Assembly (NCBI RefSeq): GCF_019091085.1
Contig: NZ_JAGXJY010000004.1
Coordinates: 124,001-188,000 of the forward strand
Length of the DNA: 64,000 bases
Reading direction: 5' to 3'
DNA from: Mesorhizobium sp. GbtcB19
GTDB taxonomy: Bacteria; Pseudomonadota; Alphaproteobacteria; Rhizobiales; Rhizobiaceae
The notes under the pieces were generated by a model that saw only the letters and a program-made list of their open reading frames with translations, did not search any database and was not told where the DNA came from. Position 1 is the first letter of the stretch. The number at the start of each line of letters is the position of its first letter. A program made the position numbers and the translations under genes. Below are positions 37,507 through 45,748 of this stretch, one piece after another.

Positions 37507-38373
37507 ATGCCGCTGAGTGCCGCAGAGATCACCCGTCATCCAGCAGCGCTTCGCAGTGTGCAGGAACAGTCGCGCGCGCTCATCCATGTCTACGAAACGA
37601 CCCCGCGGCTGGCCGCCGTCTTCGCCACTCAGCAGCGCTGGCTTCTCGCTCATGTCGGCCTGGCTCTGCATTTCCGGCGCGATCCCAACGACCGCCGCAC
37701 CGAAATGACGATGGCGCGTTTCATCGAGGTCGTGCGCCGCAATTCCGTGGCCAGCCGCAACACCGCCGAAGCCTTCGTCAAGGAGATGCTGCACTACAAC
37801 ATCGCCGAATACATATCGGCCAGCGGCGACGGCCGCGCCCATCCCATGCGGGTCACGGAGGGCACCATCCAGACCTTCACCGGCTGGATCTATGCGCATC
37901 TGAGAACGCTCGACCACATAGATGGCGCAAACCGGCTGGAAACCTTCCTCGGGCGACCCGAGATGCTGCCCATCCTGCAGCCGCTGATTGCCGACGGATT
38001 GCTGGCCAGCGAGGGCGTGCGGGAGCCCGGAGAGACTTTCTCGTTGTTTATCTGGCTAAACAACGGCGGCATCGTCATGGATTGGCTGATGTCCGGCATC
38101 GATCCCGACGACGTCCATCTCGACAGAATACCGACCGGCGTCATATCGGTCAGTGAGTTCGCGCACTGGCTGAAGCTGTCGCGCACCCATCTGGCGCGGA
38201 AGCTCCATGATGCCGAGGCGCTCGGCAGCATCGGCTGGGTCGGCCAGCGCGGCCATTCCGTGATGTGGGTTTCAAGGTCCTTCTTCGACGAGTACATAGC
38301 CGTCCAGGCCGCCAAGCTGGCCGTCGTCGACGCGGCTTTCGAAGCCTGCATCTCGGCTCCGCACGGGCGCTGA
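37507..38373 (+). CDS. Putative double winged-helix DNA-binding protein, paralogue A (unknown family)
   Basis: 288 residues, with no signal or membrane segment. I do not recognise a named family. The C-terminal part ISVSEFAHWLKLSRTHLARKLHDAE followed by GWVGQRGHSVMWVS (about 213-256) has the pattern of a helix-turn-helix with a wing. An earlier stretch MTMARFIEVVRRNSVASRNTAEAFVKEM (68-94) with a charged turn SGDGRAHPMRV looks like a second such domain. Start ATG is preceded by CAGGAA. It is followed after 121 bp by a clear paralogue. Divergence from tpsBA suggests a role in regulating the adhesin system. Confidence 0.7.
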   Translation: MPLSAAEITRHPAALRSVQEQSRALIHVYETTPRLAAVFATQQRWLLAHVGLALHFRRDPNDRRTEMTMARFIEVVRRNSVASRNTAEAFVKEMLHYNIAEYISASGDGRAHPMRVTEGTIQTFTGWIYAHLRTLDHIDGANRLETFLGRPEMLPILQPLIADGLLASEGVREPGETFSLFIWLNNGGIVMDWLMSGIDPDDVHLDRIPTGVISVSEFAHWLKLSRTHLARKLHDAEALGSIGWVGQRGHSVMWVSRSFFDEYIAVQAAKLAVVDAAFEACISAPHGR

Positions 38374-38494
38374 CCACAAGAACTCGGCGCAACCTCGCGC
38401 GAAACCGGCCCTCACGCTGGCGGGCGCCGGCCAAAACTGCTATCCCGCGACTTGCGAGACTACAGCATCTTTGGGTGGAAGCTGGGAGGGTGCG

Positions 38495-39346
38495 TTGACC
38501 TACGAAGACATTGCCGGTCACCCGGCATTGCCCGTTTGCGTGCGCGCGCAAGCTCTCGCGATGCAGCAGGCTTATGAGAAAAACCCGCGGGCATCCTCGG
38601 TCTTTGCCACCCAGCAACGCTGGCTGATGGCTCATATCGGTCTTGCCCTGCATTTCCGCAGAGACCCCAGCGACTACCGGAAAGAAATGACGGCAGCGCG
38701 TTTTGTCGACGTCACCGTTCAGCACGCGGTGGCAAGCCGAAACACCGCCCACGCCTTCATCAAGGAAATGCAGCACTATAATTTCATCGAGGTCGGGCCG
38801 GCGAGCGATGACGGCCGCATTCGTCCCCTGCACCTGCCCGCCATGACCTTGGAGCCGTTGATCGGCTGGATTCACATACATCTGAGCACGCTGGATGCGC
38901 TTGACGGCGCGAACCGGCTGGAAACATTTCAGGCAAGGCCGCAGATGCTGGCCAGGTTGCAGCCGCTGATCGCGGACGGCCTGATTTCCTCGGTGCCGGT
39001 GCGCGAACCGCAACAGACTTTTTCGCTGTTCACCTGGCTCAACAATGGCGGCGTCGTCATGGACTGGCTTATCTCCGGCGTCGACCCTCAAAATGCCGGC
39101 CAGGAGCGCATCCCCACCGGCGTGCTGTCGATCGGCGATTTCGCCAGATGGCTGAAGCTGTCGCGCACCCACCTTGCGCGCAAACTGCGCGACGCCGAGA
39201 CGCTCGGCAGCGTCGGCTGGCTCGGGCAACGCGGCCATTCCGTGATGTGGATCTCGAAGGAATTCTACGGCGAATACGTCACCGCGCAGGCGGTCAAGCT
39301 CGCCATCATCGACGCTGCCTTCGCCGCCAGCATGACGGCCAGCTGA
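38495..39346 (+). CDS. Putative double winged-helix DNA-binding protein, paralogue B (unknown family)
   Basis: 283 residues, clearly homologous along its whole length to the 37507 product: shared VFATQQRWL, GLALHFRRDP, VASRNTA, DGANRLETF, LNNGG-V-MDWL, LKLSRTHLARKL and GQRGHSVMW. The TTG start is chosen because GGGAGGG lies 4 bases upstream and the product then begins MTYEDIAGHPA, aligning with MPLSAAEITRHPA of paralogue A; no in-frame ATG is near. A tandem duplication has occurred and both copies keep all predicted helices. It converges with the ROK gene. Confidence 0.7.
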   Translation: MTYEDIAGHPALPVCVRAQALAMQQAYEKNPRASSVFATQQRWLMAHIGLALHFRRDPSDYRKEMTAARFVDVTVQHAVASRNTAHAFIKEMQHYNFIEVGPASDDGRIRPLHLPAMTLEPLIGWIHIHLSTLDALDGANRLETFQARPQMLARLQPLIADGLISSVPVREPQQTFSLFTWLNNGGVVMDWLISGVDPQNAGQERIPTGVLSIGDFARWLKLSRTHLARKLRDAETLGSVGWLGQRGHSVMWISKEFYGEYVTAQAVKLAIIDAAFAASMTAS

Positions 39347-39361
39347 GCGTCTTTTGCTTTT

Positions 39362-40564
39362 CTATCCGGCCTTCAGAATGGCGGAAAAGCGCGGATCGAA
39401 GGCCCGGCTGATCGGCTCGGCCGCGGCACCCACCGCGATCGCCCAGGGATCGGTGGTGCCGAGCTGCAGCCGCGGCAGGCGGCGTGCAGGCCGATCCGCG
39501 ATCGACGGCAGCAACGGGTGCATCGCCTGAAGCAAAAGCCTGGCCAGCGCCTCGGGCGCGCTGCTGGTGAGGATGACGGTCTGCGGATCGAAGATCGTCT
39601 CGATCAGATGCACGCTCCATCGCAGATCGGGCGCGGCTCGTTCGACCCATTCCAGGACCCTCGGGTCCCGCGCGAGCGCCAGCGCGCCGAGCTTCTCGTA
39701 AAGCCCCCTCTCGGCGGGGTCGAGGCCGAGATGCTGGTAGAGCGAGGCGAGCGAGGCACGGTGCTCGAGCGGCGTCGAGCCTGCGCCGGCCGGCGATAGC
39801 AGCGCCCTGCCGATCTCGCCGGCATTGCCGTTGCCGCCATTGTAGAGCTCGCCGTTCAGGATGAGCCCGGCGGCGATGCCGTAGCCGACATAAAGGCAGA
39901 CCGCGTGATCGACGCCATGCGCGGCGCCGACGATGCGCTCCGCCGTGGCGCAGGCCGCCGCGTCGTTCTGCAGCCCGACATTCAGTCCGGTGCCAGCGGC
40001 AAGCGTCTCGAGCAGCGGGAACTGCTGCCAGGCTGGCATCATCCATTTGTCGTCGGCTTCCTTCAGGCCGAACGGCCCCGGCATGGCGATGCCGAGGCCG
40101 ACCAGGCGCCGTTCGGACTGCGCCGAAATGCCGGCCAGCTCGCGCCTGACATCCGCGACCAGGCCGAGGATGGTCTGGACGCCGGGAGACGGTTCGTCGA
40201 GCGGCAGGTTGGCTTCGGCGCGTGCCATGACGCTGCCGACCAGGTCGACCACCACCACCCGCGCCAGATGCCGGTCGATCTGCAGCCCGATGGCAAAGGC
40301 GCCTTCGGGCACCAGCCGGTAGGGCGTGAAGGGCTGGCCCCTGCCCTTGCGCACAGCCTCCAGCGCAACGACCAGGCCGTCCTGCTCGAGATCCTCGATG
40401 ATGTTGGAAACCGCCTGCTTGGTCAGCTGCGTCGCCCGCGCCAGGTCGGCGCGCGACAGCGCGCCGTTGAGCCGCAGCGCCTCGATCATGACGCGGCGGT
40501 TGTGCGCGCTGGTGCCTTCCTGGTTGGTACCGCTCTTGGCCCGGATCGGGTTGATGTCGTGCAC
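39362..40564 (-). CDS. ROK-family transcriptional regulator
   Basis: About 400 residues: an N-terminal winged helix (NRRVMIEALRLNGALSRADLARATQLTKQAVSNIIEDLEQDGLV), then a ROK sugar-kinase-like domain with LYVGYGIAAGLILNGELYNG. The CxCGxxGC zinc motif of typical ROK proteins is absent; the region reads LLSPAGAGSTPLEHR. The GTG at 40562-40564 has GAGGGGAA 6-8 bases upstream and gives VHDINPIRAK; an ATG 8 codons earlier has no ribosome site and lies in the operator region. It is divergent from the sugar ABC operon and surely its regulator. Confidence 0.87.
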   Translation of the reverse strand: MHDINPIRAKSGTNQEGTSAHNRRVMIEALRLNGALSRADLARATQLTKQAVSNIIEDLEQDGLVVALEAVRKGRGQPFTPYRLVPEGAFAIGLQIDRHLARVVVVDLVGSVMARAEANLPLDEPSPGVQTILGLVADVRRELAGISAQSERRLVGLGIAMPGPFGLKEADDKWMMPAWQQFPLLETLAAGTGLNVGLQNDAAACATAERIVGAAHGVDHAVCLYVGYGIAAGLILNGELYNGGNGNAGEIGRALLSPAGAGSTPLEHRASLASLYQHLGLDPAERGLYEKLGALALARDPRVLEWVERAAPDLRWSVHLIETIFDPQTVILTSSAPEALARLLLQAMHPLLPSIADRPARRLPRLQLGTTDPWAIAVGAAAEPISRAFDPRFSAILKAG

Positions 40565-40607
40565 CGTCGTTTCCCCTCTTGACTCCATTAAAGGATTGAT
40601 CGACTAA

Positions 40608-40630
40608 TTAAGTCAAGCGAATTGACTTAA
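40608..40630. promoter_or_regulatory. Perfect 9-bp inverted repeat, ROK operator
   Basis: TTAAGTCAA-GCGAA-TTGACTTAA lies in the divergent gap between the ROK gene and the ABC operon. A further half-site-like TTGACTCCATTAA lies at 40579-40591. The right arm contains TTGACT, usable as a -35 for the rightward operon. AT-rich dyads of this form are typical for rhizobial ROK repressors. Confidence 0.7.
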
Positions 40631-40743
40631 TGGTGAAGACCGGGCGATTTGAAAAGAAGCCCCGGCGGATCCGGTCACACGCGATGCGAATTCGAGGAAG
40701 CGGCGCAGCCATCCGCGGCCGTCGAAAAATGGGAGAAAGACAA

Positions 40744-41982
40744 ATGCTGAAATCGATCGGTAAGACACTTCTGGGCGCGGTGTTCGTCGGCGGACTGTTC
40801 GTCCCGCACGCCTTCGCCGAAACCACATTGAACGCGCTCTTCATGGCCCAGGCCGCCTATAGCGAGGCTGACGTGCGCGCCATGACCGAGGCCTTCACCA
40901 AGGCCAATCCGGACATCAAGGTGAACCTCGAATTCGTTCCCTATGAAGGCCTGCACGACAAGACCGTGCTCGCGCAAGGGTCCGGCGGCGGCTACGATGT
41001 GGTGCTGTTCGACGTCATATGGCCGGCCGAATATGCGACCAACAAGGTGCTGGTCGACGTCTCGTCGAAAATCACCGACGACATGAAGAAGGGCGTGCTG
41101 CCCGGTGCCTGGACCACCGTCCAGTATGACGGCAAATACTACGGCATGCCCTGGATCCTCGATACGAAGTACCTGTTCTACAACAAGGAAATCCTCGAAA
41201 AGGCCGGCATCAAGGCGCCGCCGAAGACCTGGGAAGAGCTTGGCGAGCAGGCCAAGATCATCCAGGACAAGGGCTTGCTGAAGACGCCGATCGCCTGGAG
41301 CTGGGCACAGGCCGAAGCCGTGATCTGCGACTACACCACATTGGTCAGCGCCTATGGCGGCGACTTCCTCAAGGACGGCAAGCCGGACTTCCAGAACGGC
41401 GGCGGCGCATCGGCGCTGAAATACATGGTCGACAGCTACAAGTCCGGCCTCACCAATCCGAACTCCAAGGAATTCCTCGAAGAGGACGTCCGCAAGGTGT
41501 TCGAGAACGGCGATGCCGCCTTCGCGCTGAACTGGACCTACATGTACAACATGGCCAACGATCCAAAGGACTCGAAGGTCGCGGGCAAGGTCGGCGTCGT
41601 GCCGGCGCCGGGCGTTGCCGGCACCAGCGAGGTCTCGGCCGTCAACGGCTCGATGGGCCTTGGCGTCACCGCGGTATCGAAGCATCAGGACGAGGCCTGG
41701 AAATACATCGAGTTCATGACCTCGCAGGCAACGCAGAACCAGTACGCCAAGCTCTCGCTGCCGATCTGGGCTTCGTCCTATGATGATCCGGCCGTCACCA
41801 AGGGCCAGGAAGAGCTGATCGCCACCGCCAAGCTGGGTCTGGCTGCCATGTATCCGCGCCCGACCACGCCGAAGTACCAGCAGCTGTCGACCGCTCTGCA
41901 GCAGGCCATCCAGGAATCGCTGCTCGGCCAGACGACGCCGGAAGACGCGCTGAAGACGGCCGCGCAAAACAGCGGCCTCTGA
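40744..41982 (+). CDS. ABC transporter periplasmic sugar-binding protein (CUT1)
   Basis: 412 residues: signal peptide LLGAVFVGGLFVPHAFA (cleaved at about residue 25), then a family-1 binding fold (LFDVIWPAEYATN, YYGMPWILDTKYLFYNKEILEKAGI, NGSMGLGVTAVSKHQDEAWKYIEF). The ATG at 40744 is preceded by GGGAGAAAGACAA; the frame is open 38 codons upstream into the operator, which cannot be coding. It heads the operon of binding protein, two permeases, SIS isomerase, PfkB kinase and ATPase. Confidence 0.92.
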   Translation: MLKSIGKTLLGAVFVGGLFVPHAFAETTLNALFMAQAAYSEADVRAMTEAFTKANPDIKVNLEFVPYEGLHDKTVLAQGSGGGYDVVLFDVIWPAEYATNKVLVDVSSKITDDMKKGVLPGAWTTVQYDGKYYGMPWILDTKYLFYNKEILEKAGIKAPPKTWEELGEQAKIIQDKGLLKTPIAWSWAQAEAVICDYTTLVSAYGGDFLKDGKPDFQNGGGASALKYMVDSYKSGLTNPNSKEFLEEDVRKVFENGDAAFALNWTYMYNMANDPKDSKVAGKVGVVPAPGVAGTSEVSAVNGSMGLGVTAVSKHQDEAWKYIEFMTSQATQNQYAKLSLPIWASSYDDPAVTKGQEELIATAKLGLAAMYPRPTTPKYQQLSTALQQAIQESLLGQTTPEDALKTAAQNSGL

Positions 41983-42000
41983 TCCATCACGCACCATTTG

Positions 42001-42021
42001 CGGGCGGCCTCGCGCCGCCCG
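42001..42021 (+). terminator. Hairpin between sugar-binding protein and permease genes
   Basis: CGGGCGGC-CTCGC-GCCGCCCG, a perfect 8-bp stem followed by TATTGTTTC, in the 79-bp gap after the binding-protein stop. It has the same position and design as the 8647-8675 hairpin in the other transporter operon, consistent with differential expression of binding protein over permeases. Confidence 0.6.
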
Positions 42022-42061
42022 TATTGTTTCTGACCGGACGAAGAAAGAGAGGCGCCTCGGG

Positions 42062-42946
42062 ATGTCAGGCACCTGGATGACGACTCGCGCGTGGCTTTTG
42101 ATGCTGCCGCTCCTGGTGATCATGGTCGCCGTTATCGGCTGGCCATTGGTCGACACCGTCAGGCTTTCCTTCACCGACGCGCAGCTGGTCGGCACGGCGG
42201 GCAATTACGTCGGCTTCGACAACTACACCAACATGCTGACCAGCTCGAATTTCAGCCGCACGCTTACCATCACCACCTGGTTCGCGGTCGTCTCGGTCGC
42301 CGCCGAGATGGTGATCGGCGTGCTGGCGGCACTGCTGCTCAACCAGGAATTCCGCGGCCGTGCGATACTTCGCGGACTGATGATCCTGCCTTGGGCGCTC
42401 CCCACCGTGGTCAATGCCACGCTCTGGCGACTGATCTACAATCCCGAATATGGCGCGCTGAACGCGGCGCTGACGCAGTTGCATATCATCGACGACTACC
42501 GCTCCTGGCTGGGCGAGCCGGGAACGGCTCTCGCCGCGCTGATCGTCGCCGACTGCTGGAAGAATTTTCCGCTTGTCGCGCTGATCGCGCTCGCTGCCCT
42601 GCAGGCGGTGCCGCGCGACATCACCGCCGCCGCGCTTGTCGACGGCGCCGGCCCCTTCAACCGCTTCCGCTTCGTCATCTTGCCCTATCTCGCCGGCCCG
42701 CTGATGGTGGCGCTGGTGCTGCGCACCATCGAAGCCTTCAAGGTCTTCGACATCATCTGGGTGATGACCCGCGGCGGCCCGGCCAACAGCACGCGCTCGC
42801 TGTCGATCCTCGTCTATCAGGAGGCCTTTTCCTTCCAGCGCGCCGGATCCGGCGCCTCGCTGGCGCTGATCGTCACTTTGCTCGTCACCGTGCTCGCCGT
42901 CGCCTATGCGGCGCTGGTGAAGAAGACCGCGGGGAGCGCCGCCTGA
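42062..42946 (+). CDS. ABC transporter permease (MalF-like)
   Basis: 294 residues with six predicted helices from LLMLPLLVIMVAVIGWPLVD onward. The FDNYTNMLTSSNFSRTL loop and the EAA-loop region AVPRDITAAALVDGAGPFNRF are characteristic. The stop overlaps the next start by one base (TGATG at 42944-42948). It pairs with the following permease to form the channel. Confidence 0.9.
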   Translation: MSGTWMTTRAWLLMLPLLVIMVAVIGWPLVDTVRLSFTDAQLVGTAGNYVGFDNYTNMLTSSNFSRTLTITTWFAVVSVAAEMVIGVLAALLLNQEFRGRAILRGLMILPWALPTVVNATLWRLIYNPEYGALNAALTQLHIIDDYRSWLGEPGTALAALIVADCWKNFPLVALIALAALQAVPRDITAAALVDGAGPFNRFRFVILPYLAGPLMVALVLRTIEAFKVFDIIWVMTRGGPANSTRSLSILVYQEAFSFQRAGSGASLALIVTLLVTVLAVAYAALVKKTAGSAA

Positions 42947-43791
42947 TGGAACGCAAGAACCCGGTCTTCACCGCCTTCGTCTATGTCTGCGCCATCCTGC
43001 TCGCCGCCGTGATCCTGGCGCCGCTCGCCTGGCTCTTCGTCATGAGCATATCGCCGGCGGCCGATCTTGCCGCCAAGCCGCTGCGCTGGTGGCCGCAAGC
43101 GGCCGACTTCTCCCGTTACGCGCAGCTTCTGTCGAGGACCGAGAACAGCGCCGGCGCGGCCTTTACCGCATCGCTGCGCAACAGCCTGGAGGTCGCCGGC
43201 ATGGCGACACTTGCGGCAATCCTGCTTGCCGTGCCTGCGGGCTGGGCGGTTTCGCGCACGCCGTCGGTCGGCTGGTCGCTGTCGATGGTGATCGCCACCT
43301 ACATGCTGCCGCCGGTGGCGCTGTCCGTGCCGCTCTATATGGGTCTCTCCCGTCTCGGCCTGCTCAACAACGTCTTCGGCCTGGCGATGATCTATCTGAC
43401 CATTCTCGCGCCCTTCACCACCTGGCTGATGAAATCGGGATTCGATTCCATCCCGCGCGAGATCGAGGCCGCGGCGATGATCGACGGCGCCGGGCTGTTG
43501 CAGACCTGGCGCATCATCACCTTGCCGCTGGCCGCACCCGTGGTGGCGACATCGGCGCTGTTTGCGGTGCTGCTGGCCTGGGACGAATTCTTCTATGCCC
43601 TGCTGTTCACCTCGGACCAGCGGGCAAAGACGCTGACGGTCGCCATCGCCGATCTCGCCGGCGGCCGCGTCTCCGACTATGGACTGATCGCCACCGCCGG
43701 CGTGCTCGCGGCCTTGCCGCCGGTGCTGATCGGCCTCGTCATGCAACGCGCGCTGATCTCGGGCCTCACCAGCGGCGGCGTGAAAGGATAA
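42946..43791 (+). CDS. ABC transporter permease (MalG-like)
   Basis: 281 residues starting MERKNPVFTAF. Six helices, EAA loop PREIEAAAMIDGAGLLQTW and the C-terminal SGLTSGGVKG identify the MalG branch. The reading frame happens to be open far upstream across the other permease gene, but the coupled ATG at 42946 is the real start. The stop codon overlaps the next ATG (TAATGATG). Confidence 0.9.
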   Translation: MERKNPVFTAFVYVCAILLAAVILAPLAWLFVMSISPAADLAAKPLRWWPQAADFSRYAQLLSRTENSAGAAFTASLRNSLEVAGMATLAAILLAVPAGWAVSRTPSVGWSLSMVIATYMLPPVALSVPLYMGLSRLGLLNNVFGLAMIYLTILAPFTTWLMKSGFDSIPREIEAAAMIDGAGLLQTWRIITLPLAAPVVATSALFAVLLAWDEFFYALLFTSDQRAKTLTVAIADLAGGRVSDYGLIATAGVLAALPPVLIGLVMQRALISGLTSGGVKG

Positions 43792-43793
43792 TG

Positions 43794-44810
43794 ATGACTG
43801 AAGAGAAGAAACGCCCGGCAGGGCTCGTCGCGATCGACCGCGAAATGGCGCGCCAGCATGAGGATGCGCTTGCCTCGTTCGCCAGCAATCAGGAGACAGC
43901 CGCCAGGGTCGCGGCCTCGATCAGGAAGAACGGCAGGCTCGTCCTGCTCGGCATGGGCGCCTCGCATGCCGTCGCCCGCGCCGTCGAGCCGCTCTATCGC
44001 GCGCATGGCATCGACGCCATCGCGCTGCCGCTGTCGGAACAGCTCGGACAGCCGTTGCCGCTTGCCGGCAAGACGGTCATCGTCACCTCGCAGTCGGGGG
44101 AAAGCGCGGAGGTCTTGCGCTGGTTCGCCGAAACCGGCGACCGTGCCGAAACCTTCGGCCTGACCCTGGAGGCCGGGTCGTTCCTCGGCCGTACGGTGCC
44201 TTGCCTGGTCGGCGCCGGCGGCACCGAGCTCGCCTTTGCCGCGACCCGCAGCCTGACCGTGACCTTCGCCCTGCATCTTGCCATCCTGGCCGCGCTCGGC
44301 GAAGACTCCACCGCCGCGCTCGCAGCGCTCAAGGCGCCCGAGACGGTTGAGATCGATGCCGCCTTGGCAGCGTTGGGCAAGGCCGCGACCGTGGTCACCT
44401 CCGGCCGCAGACTACAGGGCCTTGCCGAAGCGCTGGGGCTCGGCCTGACCGAACTGTCGCGCCTGCCGTGTTTTTCGCTTGAAGGTGGCCAGCTGCGCCA
44501 TGGCCCGATGGAGATGCTCGGGCCCAAGATCGGCGTCGTGTTGTTCCGTGGCGACGACCCGACCGCCGAACTGGTCACCGCCATGGCCGTTTCAGTGGTC
44601 GAGACCGGCGCTCCGCTCGTCCTGTTCGACGCCTCCGGCAGGCCGCCTGTGGAAGGCGCTGTAACGCTGTCGTTCAAGCCTGCCTCCGGGCTGGCGGCGG
44701 TCTTCGCCATGCTGCCGGTGGCGCAGCGGCTGATGATCGCCTTCGCCGATGCCCGCGTCGACAATGCCGGCACCCCGGTGCGCACCACCAAGATCACGCG
44801 GAGCGAATGA
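43794..44810 (+). CDS. SIS-domain sugar isomerase/deaminase/deglycase-like protein
   Basis: 338 residues with two SIS domains, like the isomerase half of GlmS. The first has LLGMGASHAVARA (about 43-55) and VTSQSGESAEVL (about 98-109). The second has the LRHGPMEMLGP segment near 234 that in GlmS-type enzymes contacts sugar phosphate. No amidotransferase domain is present. Of two adjacent ATGs the second fits the AAAGGA site better. Operon neighbours are a PfkB kinase and a CUT1 transporter, so it probably acts on a phosphorylated amino sugar or Amadori product; both AgaS-like and FrlB-like roles are possible. Confidence 0.8.
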   Translation: MTEEKKRPAGLVAIDREMARQHEDALASFASNQETAARVAASIRKNGRLVLLGMGASHAVARAVEPLYRAHGIDAIALPLSEQLGQPLPLAGKTVIVTSQSGESAEVLRWFAETGDRAETFGLTLEAGSFLGRTVPCLVGAGGTELAFAATRSLTVTFALHLAILAALGEDSTAALAALKAPETVEIDAALAALGKAATVVTSGRRLQGLAEALGLGLTELSRLPCFSLEGGQLRHGPMEMLGPKIGVVLFRGDDPTAELVTAMAVSVVETGAPLVLFDASGRPPVEGAVTLSFKPASGLAAVFAMLPVAQRLMIAFADARVDNAGTPVRTTKITRSE

Positions 44811-45748
44811 TGCGGCCGCTCGCGGTGATCGGCAACGTCAATGTCGACCTGATCGTCGGTCCGGTCGCGCCCTGGCCGAAGGCGGGTACCGAAACCGTCG
44901 TCGACCATGACGACCTGCGCGTCGGCGGCCAGGCCGGCAACACGGCGCTTGCCTGGCAGGCGCTGGGCATCGACTTCGAGATTGCAGCCAATCTCGGCGA
45001 CGACCAGTTCGGTCGCTGGCTGCGCGAGGCGTTCGCACACCGCGCGCAAAAATGGCCGGTTCGTCCCGAAGGCACGACATTGTCCGTCGGCATGACCCAT
45101 CCCGATGGCGAGCGCACCTTCTTCACCACGCGCGGCCACCTGCCCCGCTTCAGCCTGGGCGACGTGCTTTCGATGCTCGACGGCAGCCGGCTTTCAGGCG
45201 GCTATGCGCTGCTCAGCGGCTCCTTTCTGACCGACGACCTTACTCGCGACTACGGCGCGTTTTTCGACTGGGCCGAGGCGCATCGGATATCCGTCGCGCT
45301 CGACACCGGCTGGCCGATCGAAGGCTGGACGGAGGCGAACTGCGCGGCGGCGCGCGGCTGGCTGTCGCGCTGCGAGCTGGCCCTGTTCAACGAGGTCGAG
45401 ACGACGACACTGGCCGGCCTGGCAAGCCCGGCCGAAGCGGCGCGCAAGATCCGCGACGGCATGCGGGACGGCGCGACAGTCGTCGTCAAGCGCGGGCCGG
45501 ACGGCGCGCTGGCCATCGGCGCCGACGGCGAGCTCATCGAAGTGCCGGCGCCCCGCGTCGCGGTCGTCGACACGATCGGCGCCGGCGACGTTTTCAACGC
45601 CGCCTTCCTGGCCGCGCTGGCACAGGGCCGGCTGCTGCAGAACTGCCTGTCCGCCGCCGTCCGGGTGGCGTCGCGCGCCATCTCAACCTTGCCCCGCGAC
45701 TATGGCGGGCCGATCCAATTCGAGGATGCCGACCATGAGCGCGCTTGA
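44807..45748 (+). CDS. PfkB-family carbohydrate kinase
   Basis: 313 residues of the ribokinase/PfkB family. The N-terminal VIGNVNVDLIVG and GGQAGNTALAWQ (about 44-55) bind the sugar. The C-terminal signature DTIGAGDVFNAAF (about 257-269) contains the catalytic aspartate and anion hole. It overlaps the SIS gene by 4 bp (ATGA; a second ATG at 44810 is possible) and the ATPase gene by 14 bp. It presumably phosphorylates the imported sugar before or after the SIS enzyme. Confidence 0.87.
   Translation: MMRPLAVIGNVNVDLIVGPVAPWPKAGTETVVDHDDLRVGGQAGNTALAWQALGIDFEIAANLGDDQFGRWLREAFAHRAQKWPVRPEGTTLSVGMTHPDGERTFFTTRGHLPRFSLGDVLSMLDGSRLSGGYALLSGSFLTDDLTRDYGAFFDWAEAHRISVALDTGWPIEGWTEANCAAARGWLSRCELALFNEVETTTLAGLASPAEAARKIRDGMRDGATVVVKRGPDGALAIGADGELIEVPAPRVAVVDTIGAGDVFNAAFLAALAQGRLLQNCLSAAVRVASRAISTLPRDYGGPIQFEDADHERA

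Noticed and set aside
42091..42945. N-terminal extension of the second permease across the whole first permease gene
   Set aside because: The frame is open by chance. The MalF-like permease in the other frame has clear helices and EAA loop, and the coupled ATG at 42946 is the proper start.
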